From: Synechococcus sp. WH 8020
GTDB lineage: Bacteria; Cyanobacteriota; Cyanobacteriia; PCC-6307; Cyanobiaceae
Direction: 5' to 3'
NCBI RefSeq assembly: GCF_001040845.1
Contig: NZ_CP011941.1
Coordinates: 2,486,890 to 2,550,889 of the forward strand
DNA: 64,000 nucleotides
In this document: one piece after another, positions 17,746-27,494 of the stretch
How the letters are laid out: every line of letters begins with the position of its first letter
How positions within the stretch are numbered: position 1 is the stretch's first letter
Notes under the pieces: model-generated
Told to the model about the DNA's origin: nothing
Seen by the model: only the letters and a program-made list of their open reading frames with translations
The model's database searches: none
Made by a program: the position numbers and the translations under genes

Positions 17746-17795
17746 GGCAGGATGCCCTGCCACACGCAATGTAAAGCAAGATTGCGCTTTGTAAG
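17746..17795 (-). promoter_or_regulatory. Probable psbA promoter and leader hairpin
   Basis: On the minus strand CTTACA (17790-17795) and TACATT (17768-17773) sit 16 bases apart as a plausible -35/-10 pair, which would give a leader of about 55-60 bases. Inside that leader GGCAGG GCAT CCTGCC (17746-17761) forms a perfect six-pair hairpin. Each hexamer matches the sigma-70 consensus at four of six bases, so this is a candidate only. Confidence 0.4.
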
Positions 17796-17865
17796 CGCTT
17801 GTTCATGAAGTAATTGTGAAGCCGGGGCCGGGCGCTGCGGCGGATGCAGTTGTTAGCGTCCGCAG

Positions 17866-19470
17866 ATGACCAACGCAGCGCCAATAGCGACTTCAAGCTC
17901 AGCAGCCGAAAGGGTCCTGTTTGTGCGCTTGCCATGCAATCCGATCTTTCCGATTGGCCCGATTTATCTGGCTGATCACCTGCACAAGTGTTTTCCGAAC
18001 TTGCCCCAGCGCATTCTTGATCTGGCCGCACTTCCTGTCTTGGATGTTGAGGGCGTTTTGCTCAACGTGGTGGATCAGTTTCGCCCCACGCTGCTGGTGT
18101 TCTCCTGGAGGGACATTCAGATTTATGCCCCTGTGGATGGTCGGGGTGGAAACCCGCTTCAAAACTCATTTGAAGTGTTCTACGCACGCAACCCTCTCAA
18201 GCGCGTCAAAGGTGCCTTGGGTGGATTGCGCTTAATGACGAGTCATTACGGCGAACTGCATCGCAATCAGAAATTGGTGCGCCATGGTTTGAAACGGGCG
18301 CGTCGCCATCGTCCCGAGGCCCGTGCTGTCCTCGGAGGAGGGGCAGTCAGCGTTTTTTACGAACAGCTGGGCCGATCCTTGCCCAAGGGCACGATCATCT
18401 CAATTGGCGAGGGTGAGCCCCTTCTCGAAAAGCTCCTGGCCCAACAACCGCTAGATGGCGAGCGATGTTTCGTTGTGGGAGACCCTCCTCGCCCGGGTTT
18501 GATCCATGAGCAACCCGAGAGCAGGCCGAAGACAGCGTGTGATTACAACTACATCTCTTCGATCTGGCCACAACTCGATTGGTATTTGGAGGGTGGTGAC
18601 TTTTACGTAGGCGTTCAGACCAAGCGAGGGTGCCCACACAACTGTTGTTATTGCGTCTACACCGTTGTGGAAGGCAAGCAAGTGCGGGTCAATCCCGTGC
18701 AGGAGGTTGTCGCTGAGATGCGGCAGCTTTACGACCGGGGAGTCCGGGGCTTTTGGTTCACGGATGCTCAGTTCATCCCCGCTCGCAAATACATCGAGGA
18801 TGCAAAAGAGCTGTTGCGTGCGATCAAGGCTGAAGGCCTAACGGGGATTCGTTGGGCGGCCTACATCCGGGCCGACAACTTGGATCCTGAGTTGGCTCAG
18901 TTGATGGTTGAGACGGGCATGAGTTATTTCGAAATTGGGATTACGTCAGGGTCCCAGGAGCTCGTGCGCAAAATGCGAATGGGCTACAACCTTCGCACTG
19001 TTTTGGACAGTTGCCGCATGCTTGCCGAGGCGGGCTTCGATGACCACGTGTCCGTGAATTACTCCTTCAACGTGATTGATGAAAGGCCGGAAACGATTCG
19101 ACAAACCGTGGCGTATCACCGTGAGCTTGAAGCGATTTTTGGTAAAGATCGAGTCGAGCCTGCCATTTTCTTCATCGGCTTACAGCCGCATACGCATCTC
19201 GAGCAATACGGCTTCGATCAAGGCCTGATTAAGCCTGGCTACAACCCGATGAGCATGATGCCGTGGACGGCACGCAAACTTCTCTGGAATCCTGAGCCGA
19301 TGGGCAGCACGTTTGGTCGGGTTTGCCTGGAAGCGTTCGATCGCGATCCCAGTCGTTTTGGCAAAACGGTGATGGACCTTCTGGAGAGGGATTACGGAGT
19401 TGCGCCCCTCGACCAAGCTCTTCGTGCTCCTGTTCAGGGACGAGCCGCTTTAGCCAAGGCCGTCAGCTGA
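17866..19470 (+). CDS. B12-binding-type radical SAM protein, "photosystem II high light acclimation" family
   Basis: A 534-residue protein with an N-terminal cobalamin-binding-like domain (residues ~15-130, no clear DxHxxG) and a radical SAM core. The [4Fe-4S] Cys motif is RGCPHNCCYC (Cys256, Cys260, Cys263). IGEGEP before it and ITSGSQELVRKMRMGY after it fit the B12-radical SAM family. From memory, orthologues in picocyanobacteria carry the product name photosystem II high light acclimation radical SAM protein. It is divergent from psbA with 162 bases between starts, supporting the link. Substrate unknown. Its 3' end overlaps the convergent CPBP gene by about 37 bases. Confidence 0.87.
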   Translation: MTNAAPIATSSSAAERVLFVRLPCNPIFPIGPIYLADHLHKCFPNLPQRILDLAALPVLDVEGVLLNVVDQFRPTLLVFSWRDIQIYAPVDGRGGNPLQNSFEVFYARNPLKRVKGALGGLRLMTSHYGELHRNQKLVRHGLKRARRHRPEARAVLGGGAVSVFYEQLGRSLPKGTIISIGEGEPLLEKLLAQQPLDGERCFVVGDPPRPGLIHEQPESRPKTACDYNYISSIWPQLDWYLEGGDFYVGVQTKRGCPHNCCYCVYTVVEGKQVRVNPVQEVVAEMRQLYDRGVRGFWFTDAQFIPARKYIEDAKELLRAIKAEGLTGIRWAAYIRADNLDPELAQLMVETGMSYFEIGITSGSQELVRKMRMGYNLRTVLDSCRMLAEAGFDDHVSVNYSFNVIDERPETIRQTVAYHRELEAIFGKDRVEPAIFFIGLQPHTHLEQYGFDQGLIKPGYNPMSMMPWTARKLLWNPEPMGSTFGRVCLEAFDRDPSRFGKTVMDLLERDYGVAPLDQALRAPVQGRAALAKAVS

Positions 19471-20339
19471 AACCTAAGTAACGCTGCGAAGCAAGCAATT
19501 CCCACCATGCCTCCAAGGGGATTGTCTCCAGGGCCTGTTAGCCAAAACGGAGATTGAGGAGACCACTGAATTAAGCCGGACTGAAGCGCAAACCACCCGC
19601 CAACCAATCCTCCATGCAGCCCGATGCATCCCCACAGTGAACCACCGTCGAGTTGCCGACGCGTCGCAAGGGCCATCCCAAGTAGGAATAAACCAATTAA
19701 TAGGCTCAGCATCGGCCAAAATCCCAAATTGAATCGGGTGTGCACCAGGCTGAAAATCACCGCTTGTGCGGGAACCGCTCGCTTCGTACCAATGAGCAGA
19801 TTGAGCTCTCCCAAGAGCCAGCCTCTGAATAGCAGCTCTTCGATCAGCCCAACGCCAAAGCAAAGAAGTAGGGCGTTGATCAGCTTGGCAGCACTGAAAT
19901 CGCCCAGCCATTGCCCCCATTGACCTCCCAAGCTGATCAAGCAAATGATCAGTAACAGTGAAGCGGCCCATCCCAGGCCGTTCAGAAGAGAGCGGCAACT
20001 GCTCGGCCCACGCGCTGCAGCCTTCAGTCCAAGTTGTCTCCATGGGTGACGCGTTTCCCACCGGGTGCGCGTCCAGCTGGGCAGGATCAGCAGAAACAAC
20101 AACACACTGATGCCCGTCCCGATCAAGTCTTGAGAAGGGATCGTTCCTCCTGGAACCAGAAGGCTGATGGGTTGCAACACCAACCAACCCACTCCATAAA
20201 GGACAGGAATGAGAGTGACGGTGGGGACCCAGCGTGGTTTCAGCGTGAACCAGGATGTCCTGAACGCTGTGAAAGAGGTTGGTCTCAGCTTTCTGGTTCG
20301 ATGGTGCTGGTCAGTCCCTTGTTCTTCAGGGTTTCGCAA
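19434..20339 (-). CDS. CPBP-family intramembrane metalloprotease
   Basis: A 301-residue membrane protein with about eight hydrophobic segments. The CPBP (Abi/Rce1-like) motifs are GLIEELLFRGWLLGEL (EExxxR) and FSLVHTRFNLGF (His) in neighbouring helices, the expected glutamate and histidine active-site residues. Substrate is unknown. No ATG, GTG or TTG suits a shorter start before the first membrane segment, so the ATG at 20339 is taken; this overlaps the 3' end of clpS by about 55 bases. The stop lies inside the 3' end of the convergent radical SAM gene. Confidence 0.8.
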   Translation of the reverse strand: MRNPEEQGTDQHHRTRKLRPTSFTAFRTSWFTLKPRWVPTVTLIPVLYGVGWLVLQPISLLVPGGTIPSQDLIGTGISVLLFLLILPSWTRTRWETRHPWRQLGLKAAARGPSSCRSLLNGLGWAASLLLIICLISLGGQWGQWLGDFSAAKLINALLLCFGVGLIEELLFRGWLLGELNLLIGTKRAVPAQAVIFSLVHTRFNLGFWPMLSLLIGLFLLGMALATRRQLDGGSLWGCIGLHGGLVGGWFALQSGLIQWSPQSPFWLTGPGDNPLGGMVGIACFAALLRFQLTALAKAARP

Positions 20340-20596
20340 TAGAACTCAGCGGGTTCAATGTCGCAAACGATCACGAGACCGACCCCCGTGTTGTGGGTTT
20401 CCAGCATCACGGCCATTGCATCCTGTTCACTGAGCTGGGGAACCACCTGCTGAAGGGTGACAACGACGTACTCCATGCTGTTGACAGGGTCGTTGTGAAG
20501 CAAAACCTTGTAGCGGGGCGATGTCTTGCGCACCCGCTCGGTCTGCTTATCAAGAACCGCAGCCCCACCGGGGCTACGGCTGGGTGTGTCCACCAT
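20285..20596 (-). CDS. clpS: ATP-dependent Clp protease adaptor ClpS
   Basis: A 103-residue ClpS, which binds the N-domain of ClpC/ClpA and delivers N-degron substrates to the protease. The core YKVLLHNDPVNSMEYVV near residue 28 and MLETHNTGVGLV are the family signatures; the acidic NDP-type patch binds the N-terminal residue. Length is normal. It is followed by, and overlaps, the CPBP gene in the same direction and lies 41 bases from dapL upstream. Confidence 0.96.
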   Translation of the reverse strand: MVDTPSRSPGGAAVLDKQTERVRKTSPRYKVLLHNDPVNSMEYVVVTLQQVVPQLSEQDAMAVMLETHNTGVGLVIVCDIEPAEFYCETLKNKGLTSTIEPES

Positions 20597-20637
20597 TGCG
20601 ACTGAATCCCATTAATCCCAATCTAGGAGTGATCAGG

Positions 20638-21864
20638 TCAAAGGTTGCGAATGCGGGCCATGGCTTCGTCGACATTGCGACGGCTGTTGAAAGCGGATAA
20701 GCGGAAATAGCCTTCTCCTGCAGCACCGAAGCCACTACCTGGAGTTCCCACCACGTTGGCCTTCTGAAGGAGGTGATCGAAAAAGCTCCAGGAGTCCATG
20801 CCTGAAGGGGTTTTTAGCCACACATAAGGGGCGTGCTCTCCTCCATGCACTTCGATGCCTGCAGCGCTGAGCTCGCGCCGGATGATGGAGGCGTTCTCCA
20901 TGTAGAAGCTCACGAGCGCCTTCACTTCCTGTTTCCCTGCGTCGGAGTACACCGCTTCTGCGCCACGCTGAATGATGTAGCTCACACCGTTGAACTTGGT
21001 GCTCTGACGACGGTTCCAAAGCCCCCAAAGCTCCACGTCTGAACCATCGTCAGCTTTGCCCTTCAGCCCTTTTGGGACGACGGTTAAGGCGCAGCGCGTG
21101 CCTGTGAATCCTGCATTTTTGGAAAAGGAGCGGAATTCGATCGCACAGTCGCGAGCGCCCTCGATCTCATAAATGGAGTGGGGCAGCTCGGGATCCTGAA
21201 TGAAGGCTTCATAAGCGGCATCAAAAAGGATTAAGGCCTTGTTGGCACAGGCGTAGTCCACCCATGCTTTGAGTTGCGCCTTCGTGGCGACAGCACCGGT
21301 TGGGTTGTTGGGATAACAGAGATAAATCAGGTCAACAGGTTCACTGGGAATCTGCGCTGAAAACCCGTTATCGGCGCTAATCGGCAGGTAGGTGAGGCCG
21401 CCGTAACGACCGTCATCACCAGCCTCGCCTGTGCGGCCAGCCATCACATTGCTGTCGACATAGACCGGATACACCGGATCGGTGACTGCAATGCGATTGC
21501 CGCTCCCAAGGATGTCGAGAATATTGCTGCTATCGCATTTGGAGCCATCCGAGACAAAGATCTCCTCTGCGCTGATCTCACAGCCCCTGGCTTGGAAGTC
21601 ATCGCGGGCAATCGCTTCGCGAAGCCAGGCATAGCCCTGTTCAGGTCCGTAGCCGTGGAATCCTTCTGCTGTCCCCATCTCGTCGATGGCTGATTTCATG
21701 GCGTCCCGACAGGCCAGAGGCAGCGGCTCTGTCACGTCTCCGATGCCAAGACGAATCAGCTGGGCCTCGGGGTTGGCGCTACTGAAGGCCTTCACCCTGC
21801 GGCCAATCTCCGGGAACAGATAACCCGCTTTGAGTTTCAGGTAATTGCCGTTGACCTTGACCAC
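20638..21864 (-). CDS. dapL: LL-diaminopimelate aminotransferase
   Basis: A 408-residue PLP enzyme making LL-diaminopimelate directly from tetrahydrodipicolinate, the lysine/peptidoglycan route used by cyanobacteria and plants. Marks are [14 protein letters not shown] at the N-terminus, [23 protein letters not shown] and the PLP Lys in [12 protein letters not shown]. The GTG at 21864 (reads [10 protein letters not shown]) gives the family N-terminus; the longer frame to 21972 would overlap the divergent radical SAM gene and adds non-homologous sequence. It runs divergent to that gene with 57 bases between. Confidence 0.95.
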   Translation of the reverse strand: MVKVNGNYLKLKAGYLFPEIGRRVKAFSSANPEAQLIRLGIGDVTEPLPLACRDAMKSAIDEMGTAEGFHGYGPEQGYAWLREAIARDDFQARGCEISAEEIFVSDGSKCDSSNILDILGSGNRIAVTDPVYPVYVDSNVMAGRTGEAGDDGRYGGLTYLPISADNGFSAQIPSEPVDLIYLCYPNNPTGAVATKAQLKAWVDYACANKALILFDAAYEAFIQDPELPHSIYEIEGARDCAIEFRSFSKNAGFTGTRCALTVVPKGLKGKADDGSDVELWGLWNRRQSTKFNGVSYIIQRGAEAVYSDAGKQEVKALVSFYMENASIIRRELSAAGIEVHGGEHAPYVWLKTPSGMDSWSFFDHLLQKANVVGTPGSGFGAAGEGYFRLSAFNSRRNVDEAMARIRNL

Positions 21865-21921
21865 GAATGACTGGGGTTGCTGCGGGCATCCTGCTACATA
21901 CGATGAAAGAAGCAGGGCCTG

Positions 21922-24615
21922 GTGGTCGTGATTGTCGCCCCGTCCCACACGAAACAGGATCCTGATCCCCACGCTGTCGTGGCGTTTGATCAGCTTGTGG
22001 ATGCCTCAATCAACCGCCCCGCCCGCTACATGGGGTACGAGTTGGGGGTGGAGCCGCGGGATTGGGAAGCGGCGCGGGTGCGCTGGGCTCTCACCTATCC
22101 CGAGATTTACGAGGTGGGTTCCAGCAACCTCGGTCACATCATTCTCTATTCCATTCTCAACGCTGTTCCTGGTCAGCTGTGTGATCGGGCTTACCTTCCT
22201 GCGGCTGATCTCTCCGAGAGGCTGAAAGAGCGGAATCAAGCCTTGTTTGCCGTGGAGAGCCGGAGGCCGCTCCCAGCCTTCGACATCCTGGGCTTCAGCC
22301 TCAGTTACGAGCTGGGTGCGACCAATATTCTCGCCATGTTGGATTTGGCGAAGGTGCCGCTCTATGCGGCCGATCGAGGTGACTTGCCCCTCTCTCACCC
22401 TGAGTCTCCCCCTTTGATTTTTGCTGGTGGTCCCACCGCGACCAGCAACCCTGAGCCGTACGCCGCTTTTTTCGACTTCATTGCTTTAGGTGACGGGGAG
22501 GAGCTTCTCCCCGAGATTGGATTGGTGGTGGCAGAAGCCAAAGCTGCCGGCTTGTCCCGAACGGATTTACTCCGTGATCTGGCTTTTGTTCCAGGGGTGT
22601 ATGTGCCGTCCCTCTATGGACCTGATCAGCAAGGGATCAGCGTGGAGCCGCTGGAGCCGGGTCTCCCGGCCCGCCTGCTGAGGCGTGTTGCCACGCCCAT
22701 GCCCCATTACGCGATGGGACTTGTTCCCCATGTGGAGACGGTGCATGACCGATTAACGGTGGAAATTCGGCGTGGCTGCACCCGAGGCTGTCGTTTTTGC
22801 CAACCGGGAATGCTCACCAGGCCCGCAAGAGACGTGGAGCCCGAGGCCGTGATTGAGGCGATTGAAACGGGAATGCAGAGAACGGGCTACAGCGACTTTT
22901 CATTGCTGTCGTTGAGCTGCAGCGATTACCTGGCGTTACCTGCGGTGGGGGTTGAGCTTCGGAATCGTCTTGCCGATCGCAACGTCACGCTTCAGTTGCC
23001 CAGTCAGCGGGTGGACCGTTTCGATGACGACATCGCGCATATCCTCGGGGGCTCGCGCCAGTCGGGCCTGACGTTTGCTCCGGAAGCCGGCACCCAACGG
23101 CTGAGAGACATCGTGAACAAAGGCCTGACGGATACAGACCTTGTGGATGGAATCCGCACGGCAATGCAGAACGGGTACCGGAAGGTGAAGCTCTATTTCA
23201 TGATCGGGCTGCCGGGTGAGACCGATGCCGATGTGCTCGGCATTGCCGAGACCTGTCGGATGTTGCTCGATCGCTGCCGCGATTTGGGTCGCCTCAATCT
23301 CAATATCACCATCAGTAATTTCACCCCGAAACCGCACACGCCGTTTCAGTGGCACAGCGTTTCGACTGTGGAGTTTTTAAGGCGTCAGCAGTTGCTGAGG
23401 GAAGCCGGGAAGCGACTCCGCGGTGTGCGCTTCAACTTCACGGATGTGAGGCTTTCGGCGATGGAGGACTTCGTCGGTCGCGGAGACAGAAGCCTGGCGC
23501 CTGTCATTGAAGCGGCATGGCGGGCGGGTGCTGGGATGGATGCATGGTTCGAGTCCCTCGATCGCACCTATGAGGCGTGGACGGGCGCGATTGCAGCGGC
23601 AGGCCTTGAGGGCCGCTATCGGGCCCTTGAACTCGGCGGCTGGGGACGCGCCAATGCGCTTAGCGAGGAGGGCTTGGATGCGTTTTGTTCCCAGCCTTTG
23701 CCGTGGGATCACATCGATACCGGGATTGATAAGCGCTGGTTGGCAGAAGATCTCAAGCGAGCGCTTGACGCTGCTGTGGTTCCGGATTGTTCGTTTGAGG
23801 GATGCAGCAGTTGTGGGGTCTGTGGCCCGGACCTAGGCCACAACGTGGTGATTCCTTCCCCTGAGATCCCTGTTCAGAAGCCAAGGCAAGCTCCACCGAG
23901 CGATCGGGTGTGCCGGATCAGGTTTCGCTTCAGCAAAACGGGCGCGATGGCCCTGCTCAGCCATCTCGATTTGGTCCGCTTGTTTGAGCGTGCGCTTCGA
24001 CGCGCTGAATTGCCGGTGAGTTTCACCGGTGGCTTTCACCCCCTTCCCCGTCTTCAGCTCGCCTTGGCGTTGCCGTTAGGCGTGCAAGGGGAGGGGGAAT
24101 GGCTGGATTTGGAATTCATTGAACAGGTTGAGGCGCTTCAGGTTTTGAAGCGTTGGCAACAGACCCTCCCCCCAGGCCTTCTGCTGATCGAGGCCTATGA
24201 AGTGCCAGTGTCTGGTCCGAGCCTCTCGCAGCAATTGGAGGCAGCCCGATGGAGCTTTGAGCTGAAACCTCAAGCAGGCGACCCTTCGCTTTCTTTGGAT
24301 CAGTGGAAGCAGGCGGTGGACGATTTGTTGGCGCGAGACACGCTTGTTTGGGACGACACCGATAAAAAAGGACGTCCTCGTCAGCGCGATTGCAGACCTG
24401 CTTTGGAGACGCTTGAGATCGTTGCTCCGATTGAGGGAGCAGCGGTGACTGGTGAACCGGTAGAGGGGGTGAGACTTGAGTTCTTCGCTCAGATCGATCA
24501 CCAAGGCCGAAGCCTCAAGCCCGCACAGCTCAAGCACTGGTTGTCTGAAGCCTTGATGCAGTCTTTACATCTTCACAATGTTCGTCGCCTCGAACTACGG
24601 CTTGTGCGGTGCTAA
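21922..24615 (+). CDS. TIGR03960-type radical SAM protein with C-terminal DUF2344 domain
   Basis: An 897-residue protein. The radical SAM core has [12 protein letters not shown] (Cys286, Cys290, Cys293) and a GLPGET loop. A Cys-rich patch [12 protein letters not shown] lies near residue 630. The C-terminal ~230 residues are a DUF2344/TIGR03936 domain ([28 protein letters not shown]). In other bacteria these domains are often neighbours of RNase E/G genes, as here with rne directly downstream. Function is not established. GTG at 21922 is used; a second GTG lies at 21928. Confidence 0.88.
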   Translation: MVVIVAPSHTKQDPDPHAVVAFDQLVDASINRPARYMGYELGVEPRDWEAARVRWALTYPEIYEVGSSNLGHIILYSILNAVPGQLCDRAYLPAADLSERLKERNQALFAVESRRPLPAFDILGFSLSYELGATNILAMLDLAKVPLYAADRGDLPLSHPESPPLIFAGGPTATSNPEPYAAFFDFIALGDGEELLPEIGLVVAEAKAAGLSRTDLLRDLAFVPGVYVPSLYGPDQQGISVEPLEPGLPARLLRRVATPMPHYAMGLVPHVETVHDRLTVEIRRGCTRGCRFCQPGMLTRPARDVEPEAVIEAIETGMQRTGYSDFSLLSLSCSDYLALPAVGVELRNRLADRNVTLQLPSQRVDRFDDDIAHILGGSRQSGLTFAPEAGTQRLRDIVNKGLTDTDLVDGIRTAMQNGYRKVKLYFMIGLPGETDADVLGIAETCRMLLDRCRDLGRLNLNITISNFTPKPHTPFQWHSVSTVEFLRRQQLLREAGKRLRGVRFNFTDVRLSAMEDFVGRGDRSLAPVIEAAWRAGAGMDAWFESLDRTYEAWTGAIAAAGLEGRYRALELGGWGRANALSEEGLDAFCSQPLPWDHIDTGIDKRWLAEDLKRALDAAVVPDCSFEGCSSCGVCGPDLGHNVVIPSPEIPVQKPRQAPPSDRVCRIRFRFSKTGAMALLSHLDLVRLFERALRRAELPVSFTGGFHPLPRLQLALALPLGVQGEGEWLDLEFIEQVEALQVLKRWQQTLPPGLLLIEAYEVPVSGPSLSQQLEAARWSFELKPQAGDPSLSLDQWKQAVDDLLARDTLVWDDTDKKGRPRQRDCRPALETLEIVAPIEGAAVTGEPVEGVRLEFFAQIDHQGRSLKPAQLKHWLSEALMQSLHLHNVRRLELRLVRC

Positions 24616-24875
24616 ATTCACTACAAGACGTCAAGCCACGGGCCTGCGCCACGGTTTCGTCCCGACCTTCTTGCTCCCACACCCTGCGGAAAAAGAGGCC
24701 AGAGCCTCCTGTTTCAAACAACGCCCAGGCGTTGCAGTCGAGCTCCAAATCAGAGGAGTTACTCACTCCGAATACTTAGACCAAATCGGTCACTTGAATT
24801 CTTCCAACCCCGTGCGACATGCCGGCTGGCTGTTGATCGGGCTCCAATCCTGACGGGCGTCGTCAGTCATTGTTT
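24616..24875 (+). promoter_or_regulatory. Structured 5' leader region of rne
   Basis: The 260 bases before rne hold three short perfect hairpins: GAGGC CAGA GCCTC (24695-24708), CAACGC CCAG GCGTTG (24719-24734) and CTGACG GGCGT CGTCAG (24850-24866). The last lies nine bases before the ATG, where a Shine-Dalgarno sequence would be, and none is visible outside it. RNase E genes elsewhere are autoregulated through leader hairpins, so this is a plausible autoregulatory element. A 91-codon reading frame crossing the region is not credible. Confidence 0.5.
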
Positions 24876-26882
24876 ATGCCCCAACAAATTGTTATCGCTG
24901 AGCAACTGCGCATTGCCGCAGTTCTCACAGATGAGCGCGTTGATGAATTAATTGTTGCCCAAGGGCGTTATCAGATCGGTGATGTCTATTTGGGCACCGT
25001 TGAAAATGTTCTCCCAGGGATTGATGCGGCTTTTGTCAACATTGGTGAAAGCGAAAAAAATGGCTTCATACATGTCACTGACTTAGGCCCTTTGCGCCTT
25101 AAAAAAGGTGCCGCTGGAATTACAGAACTGCTGGAACCACGCCAAAAGGTGCTGGTTCAGGTGATGAAGGAGCCCACGGGCACCAAAGGACCTCGCTTGA
25201 CAGGCAATCTGGCGCTGCCAGGTCGTTATCTTGTGCTGCAACCGAGCGGTCAGGGGGTCAATATCTCCCGGCGCATTGGTTCAGAAGGAGAGCGGAACCG
25301 GTTGCGTGCTCTTGGTGTGTTGGTGAAGCCCCCAGGTGCGGGACTGTTGATTCGTACCGAAGCCGATGGAATCAGCGAAGAATTGCTGATTGACGATCTC
25401 GAATCGCTTTTACGTCAGTGGGAGGCCATTCAAAAAGCTGCTGAGACGGCTGCCCCACCGGTGCTTCTCAATCGCGATGAGGACTTTATTCATCGCATTC
25501 TTCGCGATCACACCGGTTTGGATTTGGAGCGTGTGGTGGTGGAGTCTCCCTCTGGTGTGGAGCGGGTGCGCTCTTTCCTTGGAGAGGAAGGCGGTCACAT
25601 CGCGGTGGAGGCCCATCCCGAGCCCTCTGAGTTGCTTGAGCACTACAAAGTGAATGGGGCCATTCGTGATGCCCTCAAGCCAAGGGTGGACCTCCCCTCC
25701 GGTGGCTACGTGATCATCGAGCCCACCGAGGCCCTCACGGTGATTGATGTCAACTCTGGGTCGTTCACCCGCTCTGCGAATGCCAGGGAAACTGTGCTCT
25801 GGACCAATTGTGAGGCGGCCATTGAGATCGCGCGGCAGTTGCGTCTGCGCAACATCGGTGGGGTGATCATCGTCGACTTCATCGACATGGATTCCCGCCG
25901 TGATCAGTTGCAGTTGCTGGAGCATTTCACCAGCGCGATTCGTGATGATTCCGCTCGCCCTCAAATTGCGCAGCTCACGGAACTCGGTCTTGTGGAGTTG
26001 ACGCGTAAGCGTCAGGGCCAAAATATTTATGAGCTGTTCGGGCGAGCCTGCCCCAGCTGCGGAGGGCTTGGCCACGTTGCAGTGCTTCCAGGTAAGGATC
26101 TGATGGAGCCTCTCGCCACGGCCACAGGGCTGGTGCGTTCCGCAGCTTCAGCCCGTGCTGAAGTTCCTGCGTCTGGCGAGGCCTCGAATGGCCGCCGTCG
26201 TCGCGGTGGTCGAGGGAAGGTTGCGGCGGCTTCTGGTTCTCCCGACAGCAGCGATGCGCCCTTGGAAGAGGGTGAGGTTGCAAGCACATCGACGTCTGCT
26301 GCCATTGAGCCTGCAAGCGTGAGTCGACGTCAGGACCCTGAATTGGTTGCGGTTCCTATGGATGAAGATGAAGAGCAGGTCTATGGATGGCTTGGTCTGA
26401 ATCCAGCCTTACTGCTGGATAGTCAGCCGGAGCTGGACAACTTGATGGTGCGCGTTGTTCGTCCAGGCGAAGACGCAGAGCAGGTGCTCGAGCAGGCTCG
26501 ACAGCAAATGTCGGCTAACTCGGGTCGCCGCCGTCGCCGTGGCCCGAGGGGAAATGGTCGTGGCCCAGGCTCTGGTCCTGGTCGTCCCGCTGCGTCAGGT
26601 AGCGGAGATGATTCAGCACCCACGACCGTCGCCCCTCCCTTAGAGCCAGACAACCCTTCACAGCCGTTGCTTGTGGAGATCACCCCATTGATTGAGACCC
26701 CACTCCCGGTGATCTCACCCGAGCCTGAAGCTGTTTCCGTCTCTGACGCTGTCTCCGTTTCAATCTCTGAACCGGTCGCTAGTTCTGAGCCAGAAGTCAC
26801 TGCTGAGTCTGCTGACACCTCGGAAGCAAGGCCTGGTCGCCGTCGTCGTCGCTCGTCTGCAGCGACGTCTGATAACGACTAG
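24876..26882 (+). CDS. rne: Ribonuclease E/G, cyanobacterial RNase E
   Basis: A 668-residue endoribonuclease for mRNA decay and RNA processing. The N-terminus has the S1 RNA-binding domain (about 25-110). Catalytic Asp residues are in VIDVNSGSF (291) and IVDFIDMDS (334), and the zinc-link cysteines in CPSCGGLGHV (392, 395). The C-terminal ~240 residues are disordered and rich in Arg, Ser, Glu and Gly, with GRRRRRGPRGNGRG and a final GRRRRRSSAA, like the Arg-rich nonapeptide that binds PNPase in cyanobacteria. ATG at 24876 is preferred over TTG at 24870. rnhB follows after six bases. Confidence 0.96.
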   Translation: MPQQIVIAEQLRIAAVLTDERVDELIVAQGRYQIGDVYLGTVENVLPGIDAAFVNIGESEKNGFIHVTDLGPLRLKKGAAGITELLEPRQKVLVQVMKEPTGTKGPRLTGNLALPGRYLVLQPSGQGVNISRRIGSEGERNRLRALGVLVKPPGAGLLIRTEADGISEELLIDDLESLLRQWEAIQKAAETAAPPVLLNRDEDFIHRILRDHTGLDLERVVVESPSGVERVRSFLGEEGGHIAVEAHPEPSELLEHYKVNGAIRDALKPRVDLPSGGYVIIEPTEALTVIDVNSGSFTRSANARETVLWTNCEAAIEIARQLRLRNIGGVIIVDFIDMDSRRDQLQLLEHFTSAIRDDSARPQIAQLTELGLVELTRKRQGQNIYELFGRACPSCGGLGHVAVLPGKDLMEPLATATGLVRSAASARAEVPASGEASNGRRRRGGRGKVAAASGSPDSSDAPLEEGEVASTSTSAAIEPASVSRRQDPELVAVPMDEDEEQVYGWLGLNPALLLDSQPELDNLMVRVVRPGEDAEQVLEQARQQMSANSGRRRRRGPRGNGRGPGSGPGRPAASGSGDDSAPTTVAPPLEPDNPSQPLLVEITPLIETPLPVISPEPEAVSVSDAVSVSISEPVASSEPEVTAESADTSEARPGRRRRRSSAATSDND

Positions 26883-26888
26883 AGAGCC

Positions 26889-27494
26889 GTGTCAGATCCG
26901 AGGCTTAACAGCGATGGCCTTGGTATCGCTGGGGTGGATGAAGTGGGTCGTGGCTGCTTGTTTGGGCCCGTCTTTGCGGCGGCCGTTGTGTTGAGCGATC
27001 AAGCCGCAGTGCATTTGCAAGCGGCTGGTCTCACCGATAGCAAAGCGTTATCACCGAGTCGACGAGCTGCACTGGTCCCTCTGATTGAGGCTCATGCTCA
27101 TGCTTGGGGGTTGGGTCAAAGCTCTGCGCGGGCGATTGATCACTACGGCATTCGCAGCGCGACTGAGCAGGCCATGGTCTGTGCTCTTCAGCGCTTGCCC
27201 AGCCCCCCCCTGCTGGTCTTGGTGGATGGAGTGCTCCCTTTGCGTTTGTGGGAGGGCTCTCAACGCACCATCGTGCGCGGGGACAGCAGCCAGGCTGCGA
27301 TCGCCGCTGCGAGTGTGTTGGCCAAAGAGGCGCGCGACGCTTTGATTCGGCGGCTTTCCATTCGCTTTCCGGGTTATGGACTTGAACGACATGCCGGATA
27401 TGGAACCGCTCAACATCGGGCAGCTCTACTGAGCTCTGGCCCGACCCCCCTGCACCGACACTCGTTCTTGAGGAAGCTATTCGCCACCGTGTAG
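26889..27494 (+). CDS. rnhB: Ribonuclease HII
   Basis: A 201-residue RNase HII that removes ribonucleotides from DNA. Active-site acidic residues are in [13 protein letters not shown] near residue 16 and LVLVDG near 110; [12 protein letters not shown] and [11 protein letters not shown] are also family segments. The start is GTG, six bases after rne, so it is co-transcribed with rne. Its 3' end overlaps the convergent DUF1997 gene by about 18 bases. Confidence 0.96.
   Translation: MSDPRLNSDGLGIAGVDEVGRGCLFGPVFAAAVVLSDQAAVHLQAAGLTDSKALSPSRRAALVPLIEAHAHAWGLGQSSARAIDHYGIRSATEQAMVCALQRLPSPPLLVLVDGVLPLRLWEGSQRTIVRGDSSQAAIAAASVLAKEARDALIRRLSIRFPGYGLERHAGYGTAQHRAALLSSGPTPLHRHSFLRKLFATV

Noticed and set aside
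24578-24853. 91-codon plus-strand frame before rne
   Set aside because: It overlaps the radical SAM gene and the leader hairpins, and the translation has no domain-like character.
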